7,158 nt of DNA from DATFKA01 sp042095835 (GCA_042095835.1 JBELML010000204.1:1-7158); one strand, 5' to 3'. Numbered from the stretch's first letter, positions 1-7,049 are shown. Numbers and translations are program-made. Notes: a model not told the origin generated them from the letters alone.

Positions 1-4
1 TCAG

Positions 5-40
5 TTGAATTTATAAAAATTGCAGTATAATTTTTTTTTG
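5..40 (+). promoter_or_regulatory. Possible promoter of the CHU_C gene
   Basis: An AT-rich stretch holds TATAAT at 26-31, running straight into a nine-T tract (31-39) and a G at 40. TTG lies at 5-7, 18 bp upstream of the TATAAT. This resembles a loose Bacteroidota promoter (TTG near -33, TA-plus-T-run-plus-G near -7), but the exact TAnnTTTG spacing is not met. The T tract next to the core element could alter expression if its length varies by slippage; that is speculation. The start of the next gene lies about 78 bp downstream. No gene tail was recognised in the first 87 bases. Confidence 0.3.
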
Positions 41-117
41 GCGTTTGCCCTACCCTCCTCAAGACTTACCGGGTAAATCCTTAAAATATGCTTATTTTGA
101 GGAGTAAACCCGACCCG

Positions 118-1401
118 ATGAAAAAAACAAACTTTACTATTGCGTTTTTTCTTTTAGTACTTCCGGCTTATACTCAAAATTTGGTTCCCAATCCTGGATT
201 TGAAGAATTGTTCTGTCCAGACAATGTGATCAACTCTATTTCTACAACAGATACATGGTATGGTACTGGTGCGGATGCTTATTGGGTCCACATCCGTTGC
301 CCATTCGATCCCGTTGCCACGGCTGCTGTACATGTGCTGGATCAAAACCTAAATGCCAAAACAGCCCTCGGATATATTGCCTTAGAAAGCTTACTAACCA
401 ACAACGGCTTCTATATTTCAGAAGGCGTAGGTATTGAGTTAATCCAGCCTCTGAAACCCGATCGCTTTTATTTCTTCGAGATGGGTTTTCTTAATTTTGA
501 AACCCTATACCGTGCGAATTCTGGTAAAGATGAAAACATCTGTGGAGACTTTCCTAACCACAATCTGGAAGTAAGAGTGGCCAGAGATACCATACGTACA
601 CGTCTGACCAATGACTTCTCGACTTCTCCTCCGCTGATTGTTAATAATGAAGTCAATGGTACCCGAAAACTACTAAACGAGCTTTCTGGTAGTCCAACTT
701 TCAAAACAAGAAGGTGGCGAGATTATTGGGATTGCTTCCAAGCAGATGGTGGTGAAAATCACTTGGCGGTAATAGGTAATAACTATCAAATGGACCTGTC
801 TCACCCTTGTATTACCGATATGGAGCCGGGCTTTTTATACAATGCTGGATATGCGGTAGATGATATTGTATTGGTTGAAATCCCTTTGATTGTAGACACT
901 ACGCTCGTTTTGTGTAATGATAATATCAATTTAGATCTAAAAGATTTGGTAGACGTCGCTTTAGCGCGTAGAGCCACTTTTCGGTGGCTGGATGGTAGCC
1001 CAGGCGAAGAGCGTATTATTGAGGAGCCAGGTCTCTATCGAGCAGAAATGGAGTTTCCTTGTACTACGGTGCCCATGAATATTGCAGTAGATCAAGAAAT
1101 ATGCGCTACCAATATTTATGTGCCCAATGCTTTTTCCCCGAATAGAGATGGTATTAATGATGAGCTACGTCCTTTTTTTAGTGCCCAGTTAGAGGTACAA
1201 TCCTATCAGTTTGCCGTCTATAATCGCTGGGGGGATTTAGTTTTTCAAACCGCAGATGTCAACCAAGGCTGGGATGGCTGGACCAAAGGTCAAAGAAACA
1301 CTGGCGGCTCGTATCTATGGAGTTTGGAGTACACTTTGGGCAGCTCGGATAGCTTCCAGAAAACGGAGCGTATCAATGGAGAGGTGCTTTTAATGCATTA
1401 A
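118..1401 (+). CDS. Secreted protein with gliding-motility-associated C-terminal domain (CHU_C, type IX secretion cargo)
   Basis: Predicted exported protein of 427 residues, probably a cell-surface or extracellular structural or adhesive protein carried by the type IX secretion system. I chose the ATG at 118 over the in-frame ATG at 88 because it begins a clean Sec signal peptide (MKK, then a hydrophobic core, cleavage likely after about residue 20, AYTQ/N); the upstream start would put a charged ten-residue leader in front of it, and a GAGGAG lies at 99-104. The mature protein opens with NLVPNPGFEE, a common start of a beta-rich, jelly-roll-like module in Bacteroidota surface proteins, which seems to run to about residue 255 (YAVDDIVLVE). 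A short Ig-like segment with a C...FRWLDGS...EPGLY pattern follows at about 265-325. Residues 330-427 are the CHU_C domain, with NAFSPNRDGIND (337-348), YNRWGDLVFQ (368-377) and GWDG (384-387). This domain normally acts as a type B sorting signal. The ligand and precise role cannot be told from sequence. The gene lies 35 bp before the peptidase gene and may share its transcript. Confidence 0.9.
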   Translation: MKKTNFTIAFFLLVLPAYTQNLVPNPGFEELFCPDNVINSISTTDTWYGTGADAYWVHIRCPFDPVATAAVHVLDQNLNAKTALGYIALESLLTNNGFYISEGVGIELIQPLKPDRFYFFEMGFLNFETLYRANSGKDENICGDFPNHNLEVRVARDTIRTRLTNDFSTSPPLIVNNEVNGTRKLLNELSGSPTFKTRRWRDYWDCFQADGGENHLAVIGNNYQMDLSHPCITDMEPGFLYNAGYAVDDIVLVEIPLIVDTTLVLCNDNINLDLKDLVDVALARRATFRWLDGSPGEERIIEEPGLYRAEMEFPCTTVPMNIAVDQEICATNIYVPNAFSPNRDGINDELRPFFSAQLEVQSYQFAVYNRWGDLVFQTADVNQGWDGWTKGQRNTGGSYLWSLEYTLGSSDSFQKTERINGEVLLMH

Positions 1402-1436
1402 GTATACATTTAGATCATCCAATTAATTATAAACAT

Positions 1437-3278
1437 ATGCAACGATTAACCATTTTTTGCCTACTGATTTGTTCCTGCTCTTTGTTGTTTGGACAGGGAT
1501 TATACATGCCTCTTGACTATCAAAAAGCTTATGAAAAAGGCACTCGTATGGCCGACGGAACGGTGTCTTCAAGTTATTGGCAAAATACAACGACTTATAA
1601 GATTCAAGTCACTGTCGATCCTGAAAAAAAGCTCCTGACGGGACAAGCACAGATTCGATATACCAATAATAGCCCCGATTCTTTGACTAGAATCTATTTT
1701 CATGCTTATCATGATTATTACAAAGCCGGAGCTAATCGCGCTGGCTTCTTCAGTGCGCCTGATCAAACGGATATTAATAATGAAGGGATGGTTCTTGACA
1801 AGGTCATGGTCGGAGATCAAACCTTTGATATGGCTAATAAAGAAAACTTCAAATGGCGAGGGCCAATCGATTATCGAGGCACCAATTATGGACTGAAACT
1901 CGATCAAAAACTAGCGCCTGGGACATCCATCAATATTGCAATTGATTGGCATTTCGATATTGTAGGAGAAGGTTTTGAACGCAGTGGAGCCATCGATGAT
2001 GGTAGCATGTTTATTGCTTATTGGTATCCCGAAATCGCGGTCTACGATGATGTCTTTGGTTGGGACAATATCACCTATGATGCCAGTGCAGAATTTTATC
2101 ATGATGTGGCTGATTTTGAGGTCGAGATTACGGTTCCAAAGGAGTATGCCGTATGGGCATCTGTAGCACCAGACAACCCTAAAGAAATATATCCCAAAAA
2201 GATTTTGGATCGATTAGAAGAAGCAAAGAACGCTGAAGAAGTCATCACTATTATCGGAGAAGATGATTTGGAAAAGGGACTTAAAATGAAAGGCACCACT
2301 TGGAAATACACGGCCAAGCAGTTCCCTGATTTTTCTTTTGCATTGAGCAATCATTTTGCTTGGGCAGCGTCGTCTTATCATGACCAATTTGGAGACTATT
2401 TTCTCAATGGCGTATATGATCCTAGTTCTCCTCGTTGGCGTACGGTGGTCGATGCTCAGAAAACATCTCTAGAAGTTTTCCATAATCGTTTTCCAGTCTA
2501 CGAATTTCCATTCCATTATTTTACGGTATTTGATGGCTTACAAGGAGGAGGAATGGAGTTCGCGGGTATGGCCAATGATGCAGGACCAAGTGTGGGACTG
2601 ACCCTACACGAGATGTGTCACATGTATTTTCCCTTCCTGATGGGCATCAACGAAAAACGTTACGCCTGGATGGATGAAGGTATGGCTAGCTTTGTAGGGT
2701 ATTTCCTCAAACCCACTGGTCCGCCGCGCTTGCGGAACAATCCAAGATCTTTCCTGGGTTCGTCAAGTATATTGCCTGTGATGACGCCTACTTATTTAGC
2801 CCCTAGAGCATCGGGTGTAAATAGTTATACCATTGGATCCATGTCTTATCATGCCCTATATCATTTGCTCGGTGATGAAGTATTCACCAAAGCGATGAAG
2901 CACTATATGGATACTTGGAAACAGAAGCACCCCACACCGTATGACTTTTTCAACAGTATAGAAACTTCCAGCGGAATGGATTTGGATTGGTTTTGGAAAA
3001 GTTGGTACCAGGATTGGGGATACGCAGATATTGGAATTCAATCTTTTGATAATAATGTCTTGACGCTAGAAAATTTAGGTGGGCGACCGATTTCAGTGCG
3101 CGTCACCTATACCCTTGAAGATGGTAGTACTATGGCCCAGCAGGTGAATCCTATGGTGTGGAAAGATAGCCCTATACATCAGCAAACAGTGGTTGCTAAT
3201 CAGGCCATTAAAAAGGTGCAAATTACACTAAGAAATAGCTCTGATGCCGTAGCCGATAATAATATTTGGGAGAAATAA
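1437..3278 (+). CDS. M1 family zinc metallopeptidase, exported
   Basis: Predicted zinc aminopeptidase-like enzyme of 613 residues. The zinc site is HEMCH at 391-395 with the third ligand E414 in WMDEG, exactly the HExxH-X18-E spacing of family M1. The upstream GGGMEF (370-375) corresponds to the exopeptidase GxMEN motif, with E374 as the residue expected to hold the substrate amino terminus; Phe replaces the usual Asn. Y464 in NSYTIGSMSYHALYHLLG is the likely transition-state tyrosine. WFWKSWYQDWGY (518-529) marks the end of the catalytic part. An N-terminal beta domain occupies about residues 45-240, and a short C-terminal beta domain about 530-613. The N-terminus is a Sec signal peptide (cleavage probably near LLFGQ/G, residue 20), so it should act in the periplasm or at the cell surface. 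No type IX sorting domain is visible, unlike the gene before it. The 35-bp gap upstream has no obvious promoter, so co-transcription with the CHU_C gene is likely. The physiological substrate is unknown; peptide scavenging is plausible. Confidence 0.93.
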   Translation: MQRLTIFCLLICSCSLLFGQGLYMPLDYQKAYEKGTRMADGTVSSSYWQNTTTYKIQVTVDPEKKLLTGQAQIRYTNNSPDSLTRIYFHAYHDYYKAGANRAGFFSAPDQTDINNEGMVLDKVMVGDQTFDMANKENFKWRGPIDYRGTNYGLKLDQKLAPGTSINIAIDWHFDIVGEGFERSGAIDDGSMFIAYWYPEIAVYDDVFGWDNITYDASAEFYHDVADFEVEITVPKEYAVWASVAPDNPKEIYPKKILDRLEEAKNAEEVITIIGEDDLEKGLKMKGTTWKYTAKQFPDFSFALSNHFAWAASSYHDQFGDYFLNGVYDPSSPRWRTVVDAQKTSLEVFHNRFPVYEFPFHYFTVFDGLQGGGMEFAGMANDAGPSVGLTLHEMCHMYFPFLMGINEKRYAWMDEGMASFVGYFLKPTGPPRLRNNPRSFLGSSSILPVMTPTYLAPRASGVNSYTIGSMSYHALYHLLGDEVFTKAMKHYMDTWKQKHPTPYDFFNSIETSSGMDLDWFWKSWYQDWGYADIGIQSFDNNVLTLENLGGRPISVRVTYTLEDGSTMAQQVNPMVWKDSPIHQQTVVANQAIKKVQITLRNSSDAVADNNIWEK

Positions 3279-3284
3279 TTGGAC

Positions 3285-3336
3285 AAAAAGTATAAAATCC
3301 ACCCCGAACTCGTTTCGGGATGGATTTTATATTTTT
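3285..3336. terminator. Bidirectional intrinsic terminator between convergent genes
   Basis: An 18-bp inverted repeat (3291-3308 with 3314-3331) encloses a 5-nt loop. The plus strand continues into five Ts (3332-3336), while five As at 3285-3289 give the matching U run on the minus strand. It sits between the stop of the M1 peptidase (3278) and the stop of the DoxX gene (3349), so it can end both transcripts. One position (C3302 opposite A3320) is a mismatch in the plus-strand RNA but a G-U pair in the minus-strand RNA. Confidence 0.92.
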
Positions 3337-3348
3337 CACAAAGTGTAC

Positions 3349-3753
3349 TTAGACAACTTGTGCTTTAGCAAAGAAACGCTGTACCACTGGAATCTCTGTA
3401 CGATGCAACCAAGCGACCGTAAACGATAATACAAAGACGGCGATCGCCATACCAAACAAAGTACCTCCATCATTATTCACTACAATACCCAATTGGCTAA
3501 GGTGAGAAAAAATGGCTCCACTGATTATCCCTAGCCCCAAAAGCCCACCAAGGCCTCGCGTATTCGGTACAATCAATAGAATGGCGGTAATCAATTCTAA
3601 AACACCGATGCTGATGCGACCAAAAGGCTCTAAACCTAGTTCGGTGAAAATATAAACCGAATCCGGGTGAGCAGTGAATTTGAAGAATAAGGTTTGTAAT
3701 AGAATGAGGGCTGCTGCGTAAGCTGCAATGCGGCTAATGATTGATTTGTTCAT
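3349..3753 (-). CDS. DoxX family integral membrane protein
   Basis: Small inner-membrane protein of 134 residues, the usual length for DoxX-like proteins. Four hydrophobic segments are visible at about residues 8-26, 46-63, 67-90 and 98-117. FFKFTAHP at 23-30, followed by a soluble linker and then RISIGVLELITAILLIVP, matches the first half of the DoxX four-helix fold, including the conserved glutamate in the second helix (E53). Some family members are linked to thiosulfate:quinone oxidoreductase or to redox stress, but most, including those of this type, have no proven function, so I would not assign a reaction. The ATG at 3753 is preceded by an A-rich leader without a clear Shine-Dalgarno site. 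The gene is 136 bp downstream of the glycosyltransferase on the same strand; that gap contains no convincing terminator or promoter, so read-through is possible but not shown. Confidence 0.85.
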   Translation of the reverse strand: MNKSIISRIAAYAAALILLQTLFFKFTAHPDSVYIFTELGLEPFGRISIGVLELITAILLIVPNTRGLGGLLGLGIISGAIFSHLSQLGIVVNNDGGTLFGMAIAVFVLSFTVAWLHRTEIPVVQRFFAKAQVV

Positions 3754-3889
3754 TTGTTTTGATTGAGTTGGTTATAGAATCTGAAAGCAATCTATGCCCG
3801 ATTTAGAGGAGAAATTGTCGTGGCGACGTAGCTTTTTTCTTAAGATGTGTTAAAAATGAAGTTGGAGTAGGAAAATCTTGAGCAATTGA

Positions 3890-4903
3890 CTAGACAAAAA
3901 AGAAATAATCCTTCCCTTCGACCATCGATAACTTTAAAAGCTGTCTGCGAATGGCGGATTGCTCTTCTGGATTGGAAACGACGATGACAATCTGTGGGGC
4001 TTCGACTTGGTTGATAAAATGAACGTCCTTTAGTATTTGGCCATAAATGTCTTTCCCAATCTTTGCTGGATTATCACAAATCCAATCAAAGGCTACTTCC
4101 TTTTCCATAAATAACTGGGCTACCTTTTTTCCCTTCCTACCAGCACCCCAGAGGATGAGATGGCGTTCTTTTTTATAATCCAATTCCAAAAAATAAGGCA
4201 CCTTTAGCTTGAAGTAGGCTTGCTGGGCATAGACCTCCATCGTACGACTACTGCGTAGGCCATGATCTCGCCAGAGGTGCATCACTCCAGGGACAATCAC
4301 AGGTTTTAAGCCAGATTGGTAAAAACGGAAAACCAAATCGTAGTCTTCTGGATATTGATCCGATTGGAAAGCACCACAGCGATCCAAATCTGCTCGATAC
4401 AGCATCCAGCAAGGAGAAGGGATCACGCATTCTCGGTAAATCTCCTGATAATGCCTACCCTCTAAAGCTAATTCATTGAGCCATTGCGCATATCGGCGAT
4501 AACCATCTTGTAGGCCTTCTGCCGAAAAATACTCCACTAAACCCGTAGCCAAATGCCCGGGGCCATGCGCTAGCAATAATTGGCGTAGTTGACTAAGCTT
4601 TTGAGTAGGCATCAGATCATCTGCATCCATCCGAGTGATGAGGCTCCCTTTGCTATCTTGATAAGCTTTTCGGAGCGCCGGAATAATCCCTTTAGCATCA
4701 TTGTCATGGTACCGAATTCGGGTATCTCTTTGGGCAAAAGCCTCAAGTATCTCCTTGCTATGATCGGTAGAAAAGTCGTTGATGGCAATCAACTCCCAAT
4801 TGGTAGCATCTTGTTTCAAAATGCTATGCAGACAATCTTCTAGATAGGCACCCGCATTATAAACGGGCATCAGAATGCTAATCAACGGCGACTCAGTAGA
4901 CAT
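3890..4903 (-). CDS. Family 2 glycosyltransferase with C-terminal Rossmann-like domain
   Basis: Predicted cytoplasmic or membrane-associated glycosyltransferase of 337 residues that would transfer a sugar from a nucleotide-sugar donor, probably to a surface polysaccharide, lipid or protein glycan. The GT-A fold begins at once (PLISILMPVYNAGAYLEDCL, 6-25), with the donor-site AINDFSTD at 40-47 and the metal-binding DAD at 93-95 (RMDADD). SPCWMLYR (163-170) and the likely catalytic ED pair in YPEDYD (184-189) follow, then WRDHGLRSS at 211-219. Residues about 247-337 form a second module: HLILWGAGRKGKK (248-260) is a glycine-rich nucleotide-binding-like loop, then FDWICDNPAKIGKDIYG and a VIVVSNPEE strand-turn. 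Such Rossmann-like tails occur on some Bacteroidota glycosyltransferases and sugar-modifying enzymes; their role is unclear. There are no transmembrane helices. The gene stands alone, not in a polysaccharide cluster within this window, so donor and acceptor cannot be inferred. It is divergent from aspS. Confidence 0.9.
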   Translation of the reverse strand: MSTESPLISILMPVYNAGAYLEDCLHSILKQDATNWELIAINDFSTDHSKEILEAFAQRDTRIRYHDNDAKGIIPALRKAYQDSKGSLITRMDADDLMPTQKLSQLRQLLLAHGPGHLATGLVEYFSAEGLQDGYRRYAQWLNELALEGRHYQEIYRECVIPSPCWMLYRADLDRCGAFQSDQYPEDYDLVFRFYQSGLKPVIVPGVMHLWRDHGLRSSRTMEVYAQQAYFKLKVPYFLELDYKKERHLILWGAGRKGKKVAQLFMEKEVAFDWICDNPAKIGKDIYGQILKDVHFINQVEAPQIVIVVSNPEEQSAIRRQLLKLSMVEGKDYFFFV

Positions 4904-5003
4904 ATTGACCCCAAAATCAAGACTTTATTGGAATTTTTATCAGCAATTTACAGTTTAGTCACTTAAACATTGCTCACAAGCATCTTTAAATCGCAGAAAG
5001 ATT

Positions 5004-5011
5004 TATTTTTG
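5004..5011 (+). promoter_or_regulatory. Bacteroidota-type -7 box of the aspS promoter
   Basis: TATTTTTG at 5004-5011 is a full match to the TAnnTTTG -7 element used by the primary sigma factor of Bacteroidota. It would start transcription near 5018 and leave a leader of roughly 50 nt before the aspS ATG. The -33 element is poor: the best nearby sequence is TTTA at 4985-4988 with a 15-bp spacer, and a TTG at 4970-4972 is too far away. The rest of the 165-bp divergent intergenic region is AT-rich without any other element I can support; I found no convincing promoter for the minus-strand glycosyltransferase. Confidence 0.55.
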
Positions 5012-5068
5012 CGCCTGAATTTTTAACCTCGGAGATGATTAACCATCATTTTCATAAAAAGCTTTTCC

Positions 5069-6832
5069 ATGTATCGGACGCATAACTGTGGAGCTCTTCG
5101 TATGGAGCATGTCGGTCAAGAAGTAATATTGAGTGGTTGGGTACAAGCCAATCGAGATTTTGGGGCTATGACATTCATTGACCTGCGAGATCGTTATGGT
5201 ATCACCCAACTCGTGTTCAGTATGGAAGCTGACGAAGAGATGTGCTCTCGTGCACGTAAGCTAGGGCGTGAATTTGTGATAAAAGTAACCGGGCAGGTGC
5301 GCGAACGCAGCAACAAAAACCCCAACCGTGCTACTGGTGATGTCGAAATCGAAGTAGCTACCATGGAAATACTCAATGCCTCTAAGGTGCCTCCTTTTAC
5401 TATCGATGATGAAACAGATGGTGGAGACGACCTGCGTATGAAATATCGCTACCTGGATTTAAGACGTGGAGTGGTGCAGAATAATATCATCTTCCGTTCT
5501 CAACTGGCGATTGAAACTAGAAAATATCTGGCCGAGCAGCAGTTTGTGGAGGTCGAAACACCTTTCTTGATTAAGAGTACGCCTGAAGGAGCTAGAGACT
5601 TTGTGGTGCCTAGCCGTATGAACCCTGGTCAATTTTATGCACTACCTCAATCGCCACAGACCTTCAAGCAGATTCTGATGGTTGCTGGTTTTGATAAATA
5701 CTTCCAATTGGTCAAATGCTTTAGAGATGAGGACTTACGCGCTGACCGTCAGCCGGAGTTTACGCAGATTGACTGCGAGATGTCCTTTGTCACACAAGAA
5801 GAGGTGCTACAGACCTTTGAAGGCTTAACCAAGTACCTTTTTAAAGAAACCAAGGGTGTGGAGCTTCCCGATTTTGAAAGAATGTACTACGATGATGCCA
5901 TCAAAAACTATGGTATCGATAAGCCAGACCTACGTTTTGGTATGACTATCCAAGAACTCAATGAAGTAGCTCAAGGAAAGGGATTTGTAGTGTTTGATAA
6001 AGCTGAGTTGGTAGTAGGTATAGTTGCAGAAGGCCAAGCGGGCTACACTAGAAAGCAGCTAGACGGCATCACCAATTGGGTAAAAAGACCACAGATTGGA
6101 GCCAAAGGCCTCGTCTACGTCAAATGTAACGAAGATGGTAGCTTCAAATCTTCAGTAGATAAATTCTTTAGCCAGGAAGACCTGAAAGCTTGGGCAGAAA
6201 AAGCGGGCGCAAAAGCGGGCGATTTGATCTTGATCCTAGCTGGTGAAGAAGAAAAAACTCGAAAGCAATTAGGAGAATTGCGATTAGAAATGGGCCGCCG
6301 CCTCGACCTCATGGATGCTAATGAGTTCAAACCACTTTGGGTAGTAGACTTCCCGCTCTTAGAATGGGACGAAGAGAGTGAGCGCTTCCATGCGATGCAC
6401 CATCCATTTACTTCTCCCAAAAAAGAAGATATCGCCAGAATGCTGGATGGAGACCATGAAACGATGAAGAGTTTACGTGCAGATGCCTATGACTTGGTGA
6501 TCAATGGTGTGGAGATTGGCGGTGGATCGATTCGTATTCACGATAGAGCGCTACAATCCAAGAACTTTAAGTTACTAGGGTTCACCCCTGAAGAGGCCGA
6601 AGCGCAGTTTGGTTTCCTATTAGGTGCATTTGAGTACGGAGCGCCTCCACACGGTGGAATTGCTTTTGGTTTTGATCGCCTGTGTTCTGTAATGAACGGT
6701 GTCAACTCTATTCGTGACTTCATTGCATTCCCTAAAAACAACCAGGGACGTGATATGATGATTGATGCGCCAGCTACGATTGCTCAGGAGCAGCTAGAGG
6801 AGTTGAGCCTAGCTATGAACTTGAAGGAGTGA
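5069..6832 (+). CDS. aspS: Aspartyl-tRNA synthetase
   Basis: Class II aminoacyl-tRNA synthetase of 587 residues, the normal length for the bacterial form; it charges tRNA-Asp with aspartate in the cytoplasm using ATP. An OB-fold anticodon-binding domain spans about 1-105 (GWVQANRDFGAMTFIDLRD at 23-41). Motif 1 lies around 155-176 (VETPFLIKSTPEGARDF), QSPQ at 194-197 helps bind aspartate, motif 2 is FRDEDLRADRQPEFTQID (218-235), and motif 3 is GGIAFGFDRL (529-538) with the ATP-binding R537. The GAD insertion typical of bacterial enzymes fills about 287-410. All key residues look intact. At the two positions that separate tRNA-Asp-specific from tRNA-Asp/Asn enzymes it has F31 and K83 rather than His and Gly, which points to a discriminating enzyme. 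The start at 5069 fits the family N-terminus (MYRTHNCGAL). It is transcribed alone from the promoter box at 5004-5011; no gene follows on the same strand within 326 bp. Confidence 0.98.
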   Translation: MYRTHNCGALRMEHVGQEVILSGWVQANRDFGAMTFIDLRDRYGITQLVFSMEADEEMCSRARKLGREFVIKVTGQVRERSNKNPNRATGDVEIEVATMEILNASKVPPFTIDDETDGGDDLRMKYRYLDLRRGVVQNNIIFRSQLAIETRKYLAEQQFVEVETPFLIKSTPEGARDFVVPSRMNPGQFYALPQSPQTFKQILMVAGFDKYFQLVKCFRDEDLRADRQPEFTQIDCEMSFVTQEEVLQTFEGLTKYLFKETKGVELPDFERMYYDDAIKNYGIDKPDLRFGMTIQELNEVAQGKGFVVFDKAELVVGIVAEGQAGYTRKQLDGITNWVKRPQIGAKGLVYVKCNEDGSFKSSVDKFFSQEDLKAWAEKAGAKAGDLILILAGEEEKTRKQLGELRLEMGRRLDLMDANEFKPLWVVDFPLLEWDEESERFHAMHHPFTSPKKEDIARMLDGDHETMKSLRADAYDLVINGVEIGGGSIRIHDRALQSKNFKLLGFTPEEAEAQFGFLLGAFEYGAPPHGGIAFGFDRLCSVMNGVNSIRDFIAFPKNNQGRDMMIDAPATIAQEQLEELSLAMNLKE

Positions 6833-6838
6833 TTTTGG

Positions 6839-6923
6839 GGCCGTGTGACTAGGACTAGGAGACTTTGTGACTTGGGGACTTGGGGAGAGGGAGATGTGGG
6901 ACTTTGGGACCGTGTGAATTTGT
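6839..6923 (+). repeat. Degenerate tandem repeat, 8-bp unit, G-rich
   Basis: Directly after the aspS stop there are about eleven units beginning GA (or GG), mostly spaced by exactly eight bases. Clear units are GACTAGGA (6853), GACTTTGT (6861), GACTTGGG (6869 and 6877), GAGATGTG (6891), GACTTTGG (6900), GACCGTGT (6908) and GAATTTGT (6916). A GGCCGTGT opens the array at 6839 and two units are shortened to six bases. The plus strand is strongly G/T-rich and nearly free of C. The array is outside any gene and in the likely 3' untranslated region of aspS. Its function is unknown. Confidence 0.8.
6874..6908 (+). other. Canonical G-quadruplex motif
   Basis: Five G runs of three or more (6874-6877, 6882-6885, 6889-6891, 6898-6900, 6906-6908) are separated by loops of 4, 3, 6 and 5 nt, satisfying the G3+N1-7 rule with one spare run. 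The motif is created by the 8-bp repeat and lies on the coding strand, so it could fold in the aspS mRNA 42 nt after the stop codon. Only the pattern is seen; folding is an inference. Confidence 0.6.
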
Positions 6924-6949
6924 GATCATAAGGTCAGAGGATCGATCTT

Positions 6950-6993
6950 GCTAAATGCATTAGCTTGCGTATAGCAGCTAATGACATTTTAGC
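6950..6993 (+). other. Long bulged stem-loop downstream of aspS
   Basis: GCTAAATG plus CATTAGCT (6950-6965) pairs with AGCTAATG (6976-6983) and CATTTTAGC (6985-6993). This gives 16 base pairs interrupted by two single-base bulges (A6984 and one T within 6987-6990) around a 10-nt loop. No U run follows at once; the nearest is six Ts at 7014-7019, twenty bases later, so it is not a standard intrinsic terminator. It could still be the aspS transcript 3' end, a stabilising structure, or a small palindromic repeat element. Confidence 0.55.
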
Positions 6994-7049
6994 CTTTGGT
7001 GTATAACGGTTTCTTTTTTCCGCTCTTTTAGGAATGAGTCAATAATAAA

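Noticed and set aside
66..76. Short palindrome TTACC-G-GGTAA upstream of the first gene
   Set aside because: Five-base arms with one central base and no second copy; too short to call an operator.
88..117. Upstream in-frame ATG at 88 as start of the CHU_C gene
   Set aside because: It adds MLILRSKPDP ahead of a typical MKK signal peptide; the ATG at 118 gives a normal exported N-terminus.
1437..1500. Possible lipoprotein signal in the M1 peptidase (cysteines in CLLICSC)
   Set aside because: No cysteine is preceded by a good lipobox; a plain Sec signal peptide with cleavage near FGQ/G fits better.
1569..2350. Open frames on the opposite strand and in other frames inside the M1 peptidase, and similar ones inside aspS and the glycosyltransferase
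   Set aside because: They overlap genes with clear family motifs, their products have no recognisable domain, and they are expected by-products of codon use.
3754..3889. Small inverted repeat (GTCG/CGAC near 3817-3827) as a terminator or operator
   Set aside because: Only four base pairs and no T run in the right place for the minus-strand glycosyltransferase transcript.
4904..4930. TTGATTTTG on the minus strand as a promoter box for the glycosyltransferase
   Set aside because: The key TA of the -7 element reads TG and no -33 element lies at a suitable distance.
6839..6923. CRISPR array
   Set aside because: Units are only about 8 bp, contiguous and degenerate; there are no spacers, no longer direct repeats and no cas genes.
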